NCBI RefSeq assembly: GCF_932274485.2 | Contig: NC_065884.2 | Coordinates: 35,855,540-35,919,539, forward strand | Length of the DNA stretch: 64,000 nucleotides | Direction of reading: 5' to 3' | Source of the DNA: Patella vulgata | Taxonomy: Eukaryota; Mollusca; Gastropoda; Patellidae | Shown: positions 56,733-64,000 of the stretch, in pieces | Numbering within the stretch: position 1 is the stretch's first letter | Layout of the letters: each line of letters starts with the position of its first letter | Notes under the pieces: generated by a model | What the model was told of the DNA's origin: nothing | The model's input: the letters and a program-made list of their open reading frames with translations, nothing else | Databases searched by the model: none | Translations under genes and position numbers: made by a program

Positions 56733-56948
56733 AGGCTAACCATATCCCACAGGAGAATACTGGTGTGGACTAGAATAAGCAGACGCCAAAGACTGTCATT
56801 CAATTTGGGCTTTTTGCATATTTTGTCGAACATAATTGATTAAAATATACAGTAAAACCAGATAAGACTGAACTTTATTCAGTTTATATACATTCATGTT
56901 ATATTATTATATGCCTTGCTACCCATTTTTGTCCATTTCCAGGGGCCC
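56733..56948 (+). repeat. Dispersed repeat R3, copy 2
   Basis: Matches 36668-36938 in the same orientation but lacks about 50 bp of that copy's left part. Confidence 0.7.
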
Positions 56949-56954
56949 AACAAT

Positions 56955-57240
56955 AGAAATGGAATGGGGTTTAACGTCCTACTGTTCTGCCCCGAACTGG
57001 GCTAATGAAGACGGGCATGTGCCATACAGTGTGCTATGAGGGACATTTTGCCCGTACAGCGGCACTACGACCTACTCTTATATCGAATTCCAACTGTCAA
57101 TGGATCTTTTACGTGCACACTAATGTGTCCACAGGACCTCAGTTTTTCATCGGATTTGAACAACTAGACAGGTGTCCTTATCAGGCCCTACGTCCCGTAT
57201 CACTTTCTCGGCCAATGCAGGGATCGAACCTTTTAACTCC
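56955..57240 (-). mobile_element. SINE-2, partial (head degraded)
   Basis: 'aaatggaatggggtttaacg', 'cagtgtgctatgagggac', 'tatatcgaattccaactgtc', 'gcagggatcgaacc' (B box, reversed). The A-box end is missing. Confidence 0.85.
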
Positions 57241-57290
57241 TAAAAGAATTTCAGCCTGTAAGCGACACAAAGAGAAAAAGGAATGAATGA

Positions 57291-57615
57291 ATGACCTACT
57301 CTCATTTCGAATTCCAGCTGTCAAGGTTTCGTTTACATGCACATGCAACATGAGCACAAGATCTTGATTTTTTGTCCTATTTGAAGGACTAGACACTGTC
57401 CTACATTACAAACAAGGGGAAAATTCTACACCAGGATCGGACCCCTCGTTAGTTAGCCAGTGTGTTAACTTGAAAGTTAACCATTAGCCATTCAACCACG
57501 CTATCCGGACAGCTGTGCTAAGGCCTACTCATATATTGAGTTCCAACTGTCAGGGGATCTTTAACGTGCATGCCGATGTGTACATGGGACCTCAGTTTTT
57601 CGTCCCATCCGAAAG
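57291..57615 (-). mobile_element. Two abutting diverged SINE-2 pieces
   Basis: The piece at 57291-57500 has 'tttcgaattccagctgtcaa' and an eroded tRNA-like end ('ggatcggacccctcg', 'gccattcaaccacgctatcc'). The piece at about 57511-57615 has 'aaggcctactcatatattga' and 'gggacctcagtttttcgtcc'. Confidence 0.7.
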
Positions 57616-57659
57616 ACTAGAAACCTGTGCAGTGCACAAACACATTCTCCTTATTATTC

Positions 57660-57838
57660 CTGTCTTGTACACATTGGAGTGCACGTAAAAGATCCCTTGG
57701 TAGTTGGAATTCGATATAAGAGTATTCTGTTGTGCCGCTGCCCGGGCAAAATTTCCCTCATAGCACACTGTATGGTGTAGGCCCATCTTCATTAGCCCGG
57801 TTTAGGAGCAGAACAGTAGGATGTTAAACCCCATTTCA
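57660..57838 (+). mobile_element. SINE-2 3' half, + strand
   Basis: 'gtgcacgtaaaagatccctt', 'gaattcgatataagagta', 'agcacactgtatggtgtagg', 'taaaccccatttcatttt'. Confidence 0.85.
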
Positions 57839-57841
57839 TTT

Positions 57842-58000
57842 TGTGTACATGGGACCTCAGATTTTCGTCCCATCCGAACGACTAGACAGCTGTCCTTGTC
57901 AGGCCCTCTGTCCTGCAACACTGCCAAGCAGAAACCACATCGGAAAATCCTGATGGACACTAGCCAGCCAGTGTCTTACTCACTTAGCCACTGTGGCTCC
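57842..58000 (-). mobile_element. SINE-2 5' half, - strand
   Basis: 'gggacctcagattttcgtcc', 'gacagctgtccttgtcaggc', 'cttagccactgtggctcc' (tRNA-like head, reversed). With 57660-57838 it forms two complementary halves in opposite orientation, either an internal inversion or two insertions. 58001-58202 is unassigned. Confidence 0.8.
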
Positions 58001-58202
58001 GGGGTCATAAATGTAGTGCCACAAAAAAAAATATTTGCAGTTCACAAACACATTCTCCTTACTATTTGAGTCTGTGACTACAGCAACTTGAAAGTAGTCC
58101 AATTAATAGCCTTTTTTATGTGGTTTTGCAATCGAAATCAAACCTGAGAGGGAAAACAAATAATGATAATGCATGAAAAAGTGTGGCACCATCCAAAGGG
58201 AG

Positions 58203-58745
58203 AGTGAGAATGAAATGGGGTTTAACATCCACTCGACACAAACTAGGTTATTTCAGGACTAACCGTAGGGGTCTTTAGCAGTGGGAGGAAACCAGAGAAC
58301 CCAGAGAAAATCCACGGGGTTGGACAGACGACCCTACTCCTTGTCATATTCAACCCGGGAATGGAACCCATGTCAGTTGACTCAATGTCATACCTTATGA
58401 TACAACACGCATGCGCTAAATCGATGGACACACTAGCCGAATCGTTCGGCCGAATGGGTGGACACACTAGCCGAATGCTTCGCCCGATTCAACCTGTCGG
58501 TTGCATCACCCTTCACGTCACATGATTAAACATGGCGGCGTCTATGTCTTTTATCTATCATGTGACTTCTCGATATGAGTGGTGATTGGCTAATGAATTC
58601 TATATTTGGCCGAATGCTTCGGCGAAGCGAACACACCAGGCGAATATAATTGATTTGGGCGAATTATTCGGCCGAATGACAGCGGACACCGAATCATTCG
58701 GCTAGTGTGTCCACCGCCTAACCATTTGGCCATCCGACCCTCCGC
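58203..58745 (-). mobile_element. SINE-1, split by a MITE
   Basis: The tail and body are at 58203-58419 ('tggggtttaacatccactcg' to 'cgcatgcgctaa'). The A-box end resumes after the MITE at about 58717 ('ctaaccatttggccatccga'). Confidence 0.85.
58420..58716. mobile_element. MITE with tggacacactagccgaat ends
   Basis: Core 58457-58715 starts ggtggacacactagccgaat and ends with its inverted copy. A partial extra end ('tggacacactagccgaatcg') at 58424-58450 precedes it. Subterminal 'cggccgaat' / 'attcggcc' motifs recur at least eight times. 'ctaa' is duplicated at the edges. Confidence 0.75.
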
Positions 58746-58764
58746 CAGTGCGTTACCACGGAGT

Positions 58765-58857
58765 TTTGTCTGGACAGGAGTGCTAAGGCCTACTCTTATA
58801 TTGAATTCCAACTGCAAGGGGATCTTTAAGTGCATGCCAATGTGTACATGGGACCTC
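58765..58857 (-). mobile_element. SINE-2 fragment joined to SINE-1
   Basis: 'ggcctactcttatattgaat', 'caatgtgtacatgggacctc'. The linker 'gagttttgtctggacag' at its left also occurs at 59149-59165 (as gagttttgtttggacag), so the SINE-1/SINE-2 junction is duplicated. Confidence 0.75.
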
Positions 58858-59129
58858 AGAGAGAATGAAATGGCATTTATCATCAACTCGACACAAACTA
58901 GGTCATTTCTGGACTAACATATATAGTTTAATTTTATTTCAATAATTCGCGTGCCCGTAGGGGTCTTTAGCTGTGGGAGGAAACCGGAGGACCCAGAGAA
59001 ACCCATGAAGTTTGACAGGCGACCTTACTCCTTGTCATGTACAACCAGGGAATCGAAACCACGCCAGTTGACTCAATCATACCTTATGATACAACGCGCA
59101 CACGCTAACCATTTGGCCATCCAACCTCG
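58858..59129 (-). mobile_element. SINE-1, near full length
   Basis: Tail 'gagagaatgaaatggc', body 'ggaaaccggaggacccag', B box reversed 'gggaatcgaaacc', A box end 'accatttggccatccaacc'. Confidence 0.88.
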
Positions 59130-59134
59130 CGCCA

Positions 59135-59425
59135 GTGTGCTACAAGGGAGTTTTGTTTGGACAGCAGTGCTCAGGCCTACTCTTATATTGAATTCCAACT
59201 GCCAGGGGATCTTTTATGTACATGCCAATGTGTACATAAGACCTCAGTTTTTTGTCCCATCCAAACGACTAGACAGCTGTCCTTGTCAGGCCCTCCGTCC
59301 TGCAGCACTGACAAGCGGAAACCACGTCGGAAAATTCTGATGAGCTTTCTCAGGCAACACTGTGAGCGAACCTGTGACCTCCAAGCAAGCCAGCCAGTGT
59401 CTTATTCACTTAGCCACTGTGGCAA
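59135..59425 (-). mobile_element. SINE-2, near full length
   Basis: 'ttatattgaattccaactgc', 'gacagctgtccttgtcaggc', 'gagcgaacctgtgacctcc' (B-box region) and 'cttagccactgtggc' (head, reversed). Its 3' tail is replaced by the shared linker. Confidence 0.85.
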
Positions 59426-59702
59426 AGGGGTCATAAATATAATTCCACAAAAAAACCTGTGCAGTTCACGAACACATTCTCCTTACTATTCGAGTCTCTG
59501 TGACTACAACAACTACTCGAAAGTAGTGCGAACTGTAAATTTTATTTTGTTAAACTATCGTAAGAAAAGAAACATATTGAATATGCTGGTCAATATTCTT
59601 TCTCTGTCAGAGCAGCTAAAAGGTGAAATTGTCTTCCAAAAACTCTTCGTGAGTCCTCTTCCATCCAAAACTTAAGAACTCATTTATTTCAAAAATGGTG
59701 TT

Positions 59703-59976
59703 GAGAGAGAGAGAGAGAGAAATGGGGTTTGAGAGAGAGAGAAATGGGGTTTAATGTCCACTTGACACAAACTAGGTCATTTCGGGACTAACATATAGTT
59801 TAATTTTATTTCAATAATTTGCTTGCACGTAGGGGTCTTTAGCAGTGGGAGGACCCGGAGAAAACCCACGAGGTTGTACAGGCGACCCTACTCCTTGTCA
59901 CGTATAACCGGGGATTCGAAACCACGCCAGTTGACTCAATGACAGGTCGTCCCCATTCGGCCATCCAACCCCCCCA
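59703..59976 (-). mobile_element. SINE-1 with doubled tail
   Basis: The (ga)n tail and 'gagaaatggggttt' occur twice in a row (59706-59755). The body is complete, but about 30 bp between the B and A boxes is missing. B box reversed 'ggggattcgaaacc'. Confidence 0.88.
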
Positions 59977-61200
59977 AAATGGTGTTGAAATGGGTGTTTT
60001 TGTGAATGCGCTTAGAAATACTCATGTGTAATGAAGTGCTATAATTGAACCATAATAATAATATAGTAGGCCTAGTGGACTCCTCCGTCTCATTTTGGTT
60101 GAATGTTTGGAAATTTGATGGCTAATTAGATTTAGGACACTCTGGAATATTTTCTAGGCTTGGCTTCATGTGGCCTGTTTTCCATGCATACAAGAACTAG
60201 CCAATAAAATCTGCCCCAAAATATTACAATACTTTTTTTTTATTTCATTGCCCAAAACACCTTTACAGCCTGAATGTTAATTTTGGGGCAGCGTTTACGG
60301 TTTAACTGCATGGGTGGTTATTGAATTTATTAAATTGACTAACTTTTGCACAATAAGTAAATATAAATGATCTTAATACCCCAACTCAGACATGTTAGTG
60401 GCCTTTCAAACCAATTTAAATTCGGTCAAAATTTGTAGAAATTTAGATATTATTTAATGCATGTGTGTACAATTTGTTATGTGTCTAAGCTCTGTTACCA
60501 CAAAAAATATATTTAATTTAGTCCTTATAGTAGATTCTATCACACGTTTGAAAGTTGTCCAACGGTCGAATAAATATGTTGTAGTTTGACCTAGATAAAT
60601 ATAAGACTGGGAAAATAAATATAAAAAAAATTCCGACATCTTAAAAGTAGATACCTATATTCGCAATGGAAATATTATTTTAAAAATCGGGATTATTTAA
60701 TTTGATACAACTGAATAAAATGGCTCTAGTCGATCTATTTAAAAAAAAACATCAACCAAATATACGAGTTTGGCTACTGCCAGTGCAGTACTGCATCCGT
60801 CGTGATCCGAATAAAGCTGTACGTGTGTATATTATATCATGTGCATGCTTAAAAAAAGGCCTCTGAATCATATAATAATTTCTTCAATTTTACTATTCAT
60901 AGGCCTAAAATATTACGTAGTTATAGACTATATATAAAATATTGAAGTGCGTAGGCCTACAGTTGATAGTCGCATAGACTCCGTTATCTACGTAAATGAT
61001 ATATGCCGCCATTTTGGATCAAGGTCAAGATAAATTACAGTCAATACAAATGAATAACTACATCGATAGATTATTAAATGTAATTTCTATTAACTGATTT
61101 CAATGTTAGGTGGTCTATGTTTGTTGTCTTTTTCAGTATATTGTCCACATTGATTATACTATCATTATTAAAATCATTTTGATTCTTTTATATTTCTACG
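59977..61200. other. Unassigned AT-rich sequence
   Basis: No exon, RNA gene or repeat recognised in about 1.2 kb. Confidence 0.4.
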
Positions 61201-61204
61201 TACT

Positions 61205-61379
61205 TTTTCATAACTCTGAACCCGGAAGCGAGGTATTGTGGGATGGTTATTTTAAAGATGGCGGGCGTTTTGGAATTTATTCGTGGAGTGCATGAGAAAT
61301 GTTCAATATACAGCTACATGGATTACACAAACAGAGAAAGATAGATTATACCAGTTAAATTGAGAGGTTTTATTTGAAA
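61205..61379 (+). promoter_or_regulatory. Candidate TATA-less promoter and first exon
   Basis: 'aacccggaagcgagg' (ETS consensus CCGGAAG), 'tattgtgggatgg', then 'aaagatggcgggcg' (YY1-like AAGATGGCG, often at start codons of housekeeping genes) within 45 bp, followed by a donor, 'atttgaaa|gtaagttt', near 61379. The ATG in the YY1-like box opens a 28-codon frame (MAGVLEFIRGVHEKC...) that stops before the donor, so the exon is either untranslated or encodes a short upstream peptide. Confidence 0.4.
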
Positions 61380-61932
61380 GTAAGTTTTTTCTTATATCCC
61401 CGACTGCTGATATACACGTACACTGAGACTACAAATTCAGCGATATGAAAAGAACTTACAATACAATGTAATAGTAGTAAAAATACTATTCACACAGATG
61501 TAAAACTATTTCTATGTCCTTATTTTCTAATTTTTCACCGTAATTCTTATTTCTGTAAGACGCCAGGTTACGAAACAGTTTGCTTTTGTGAAAAAAAAAA
61601 AATTACAATCGGCTTATTACTGTACACATTTTCATTTGTACTTAATTAATAATTACTTAGACCTTTTGGACTAAAAAAAAATATGTCCTCACTACTCAAC
61701 GCTGCAGGCTTTGGCACATGACATTTTTACTTTCATAGCATTGGCAACACTTTAATCTCAATCTTCTCTGATTCTAAATAGCAGAAATATAGCAAATTCT
61801 TCTGTAACACTGTAATCAACCAGAACGTAATTCCAAACTTGACGTCTCCCCCTTGGACCCCGGCTGCTATTGCTTTTCATCAAAAATCTACCCGCTGTGC
61901 ATAACTAAAGTTGACTTTTGAGCACGACAGAG

Positions 61933-62198
61933 AGTCTGGAGAGGGCCAACGCCAGTCTCTGCAGGTTGGGGCCAATGTACAGTCTTTCGAATGGGACGAA
62001 CAACCAAGGTATTTTGTACACATTGAATGATAATTTAAACCTAATTTCATTTTTATTTTGGAGTATAAAAGTTGCTTTAATTGAATTTTTTGTTTGTTTT
62101 TTTTTTTACAGATCCTATATTTGAGCACCATTCGTGGCAGTCATGTCGAGGAAGTTATAAAAAGGTTGATAAGGGCTTTGTATATGGAAGCTAGATGA
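61933..62198 (+). CDS. Two candidate exons of an unidentified gene
   Basis: The donor 'accaag|gtattttg' at 62008/62009 and a very strong acceptor, ttgtttttttttttacag, ending at 62111 bound a ~103 base intron. In one frame the upstream exon reads GWGQCTVFRMGRTTK and the downstream exon ILYLSTIRGSHVEEVIKRLI to a TGA at 62196. Other frames are also open, so the reading frame is not settled and I recognise no family. The left edge of the first exon is uncertain. They could belong to the transcript starting near 61.2 kb. Confidence 0.3.
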
Positions 62199-62356
62199 CA
62201 TTACTACTTATCATACACAACTATTTGTCACATACCGACTTGGGATTGAAACCAAGCGACTGAACTCAATAACACTCCTCAATAACACTCGTCTATGAAA
62301 CCACCCAGATGGCAAAGAAATAAAGACTTTTTAATTATGTACCGAACTCATATATA

Positions 62357-63883
62357 CTATTCAAAAAAAGTAGGGGATATTTGATTTTTAAGTGTTATTA
62401 AAGTCACCTAATGAAACTGACGAAGAAACAAATGACAAAATGAAATGAAGTTCACATTCATCGATTTATTCCAAATGATCATTAGACTAAGTAAGGCACA
62501 GACTGACCATTATAAGGGTAAAATGATACCCGGGGTCAAACAGCAAAGTTACCACAGCATCACAACCAAGTCAGTAACGGGTAAATCCTCCTCTGTTTGC
62601 CAAACAAGCATTGATCCGACGTGGCATACTCCTAATGAGACGTCTAAGGTCATTTTGGTCCAGATTGTCCCATTCCTGTTGCAACGCAGCAGCAAGTTCT
62701 TGGACATTGGCAGGACGTTGTTGACGTTGACGTAACCTCTGTCCAAGCATGTCCCAGACATGCTCGATGGGGGAGAGGTCGGGACTCAGTGCTGGCCAAG
62801 GTAATGTGGTGATGTTCTGTTGTTGGAGGTAACCTGTAACGATCCTGGCCCTGTGACATCTTGCGTTGTCATCCTGGAAGATGAAACGGCGGCCATGACG
62901 TCGTGCGAACGGCACAACATGGACTGCCAAGATGTTGTACCGGTAGTACTGGCCTGTAACACGCCCTGCAACAACATGTAAAGCCGTTCTTCCAGCAACA
63001 GTGATGCCTCCCCACACCATAACAGAACCACCCCCAAATCGATCATGTCTGATGACGTTAACGTCTTGGAAGCGCTCGTTTCGACGACGCCACACCCTCC
63101 TACGTCTGTCCAAAAAATCAACAGTGAACCTTGACTCATCTGAAAACATCACATTGCTCCAGCGTCGATTATCCCAGTGTTGACGATACCTACACCAACG
63201 ACGTCTTGCCTGAATGTGATGATCTCTCAAACAAGGGATCACGCGAGGACGTCGGGCGCGAAGGTGACCCCTATGCAGTCGATTCCGAATCGTCTGGCCA
63301 CTCACTCTCACACCAGTGTCTGTTTGAAGACGAGCGCTGATCTGATTTGCTGTGATGACACGATTTCCCAAGGCCAAGGTACGGATAAATCGATCCTGGG
63401 CTTGAGTTGTCGCCCTTGGTCGACCTGAGCGTGGTCTGTCCTGTACAGATTGTGTATCACGGTATCTGGACCATAGCCTGCTTATGACAGACTGAGAAAC
63501 ATTCATCGTCCGCGCCACAACCGCCTGTGTTGTGCCGATCTGTAGCATGCCAAGGGCACGTAACCTTTCATTTTGGGTAAGCCGACGCATATCAAAATTT
63601 GTTTTCTGGTCACTAAAACAATTAAACTGATGTTTCCACCCTGGAATTCAATGCCACAATGACTGTAACATTCAAAGTCAGAGTCGTGCAAATCTTGGGT
63701 TGGACCCCCATGATGATCCCAAGCATCACCTGCATTCCATGCGGTAGCTATTGGTGCGTTTGGGCGTCACATGTAACTAGAAATGTTTCTTCTGTTAGGT
63801 TCTATAGTGACTTTTTTCGTAGCCATTTGCATATTTTAGTATTATGCCCCCAAAATCAAATATCCCCTACTTTTTTTGAATAG
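62357..63883 (-). mobile_element. Tc1-type DNA transposon, apparently complete
   Basis: 1527 bp flanked by TA at 62355-62356 and 63884-63885. Perfect 32 bp terminal inverted repeats lie at 62357-62388 and 63852-63883 (outer tip ctattcaaaaaaagtagggg). Tc1/mariner elements insert at TA by cut-and-paste. The identical termini and uninterrupted transposase frame suggest a young, possibly still active copy. 63886-64000 shows nothing more. Confidence 0.95.
62571..63590 (-). CDS. Tc1-family transposase, 339 aa, intact
   Basis: The N-terminal paired-like DNA-binding region (residues ~1-110) has an HTH, 'TQAVVARTMNVSQSVISRLW', and a GRPR linker, 'RPRSGRPRATTQAQDRF'. The catalytic domain shows 'MFSDESRF' (first Asp), 'FQDDNARCH' (second Asp) and 'SPDLSPIEHVW' (Glu), with 34 residues between the second Asp and the Glu: DD34E, the Tc1 pattern. 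A 'GGGSVMVWGGI' block is present as in the family. The length is typical (~340). The enzyme cuts at the terminal repeats in the nucleus and reinserts at TA. The ATG is chosen because MRRLTQNERLRALGML is conserved in the fragment at 485-820. Confidence 0.96.
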   Translation of the reverse strand: MRRLTQNERLRALGMLQIGTTQAVVARTMNVSQSVISRLWSRYRDTQSVQDRPRSGRPRATTQAQDRFIRTLALGNRVITANQISARLQTDTGVRVSGQTIRNRLHRGHLRARRPRVIPCLRDHHIQARRRWCRYRQHWDNRRWSNVMFSDESRFTVDFLDRRRRVWRRRNERFQDVNVIRHDRFGGGSVMVWGGITVAGRTALHVVAGRVTGQYYRYNILAVHVVPFARRHGRRFIFQDDNARCHRARIVTGYLQQQNITTLPWPALSPDLSPIEHVWDMLGQRLRQRQQRPANVQELAAALQQEWDNLDQNDLRRLIRSMPRRINACLANRGGFTRY

Positions 63884-64000
63884 TATGTATCTATGGTAGC
63901 ACAAAATTAACCAGAATGTAGGCCAAAGCTTTACTTTACAAGCAGTAGGCCTAAAATATTTTCCGTCTGATCTTGTAAGAGTCAATTGTTTATGAATAGT

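Overview
This window looks like intron-rich, repeat-dominated nuclear DNA from a lophotrochozoan animal, most likely a mollusc. The evidence is the AT-rich base composition, spliced coding exons, two tRNA-derived SINE families, Penelope-like, Tc1, hAT and Ty3/gypsy elements, and above all hairpin-ended elements packed with ~150-175 bp satellite monomers that resemble bivalve pearl/Helentron elements. I saw no bacterial-type operons, rRNA, CRISPR arrays or stand-alone tRNA genes.

The only host gene I can support well is on the + strand. An exon at 20078-20200 and a last exon at 38570-38646 encode a Tyr/Gln-rich, then RGG-rich, C-terminus resembling the tail of Caprin-type RNA-binding proteins. 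Both splice junctions agree in phase. The 18.4 kb intron between them is nearly all repeats: satellite elements at 21.5-25.9 and 31.7-38.1 kb, and an antisense SGNH-hydrolase plus zinc-finger element at 27.3-30.0 kb. Three weaker candidate promoters/first exons lie near 42.9, 48.2 and 61.2 kb.

Region by region: 0-1.2 kb has an old dispersed repeat and a decayed Tc1 transposase. 1258-6960 is a transposon with 1.1 kb inverted termini (CACTG ends, TAA target duplication), with a hAT-type element in one arm only. 7.8-9.7 kb is a three-level nest (SINE, then hAT, then a 460 bp MITE). 11.3-19.3 kb holds two Penelope-like fragments, a third satellite family, and a nest in which a Penelope copy was split by a hAT that carries a long-TIR element with remnants of a Cys-rich gene family. 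20-38.6 kb is the host gene's terminal intron. 39-44.2 kb has three more satellite elements. 44.3-48.1 kb has SINEs and MITEs. 48488-55611 is a young but broken Ty3/gypsy fossil with an extra C2H2 zinc-finger reading frame. 55.7-56.6 kb has two short-period tandem repeats. 56.9-60 kb is a dense mosaic of two SINE families. 62357-63883 is a Tc1 element that looks complete, with perfect 32 bp terminal repeats and an uninterrupted 339-residue DD34E transposase.

All identifications come from reading the sequence and memory of protein and repeat families. No database search was run. Boundaries without a target-site duplication are good to a few tens of bases.
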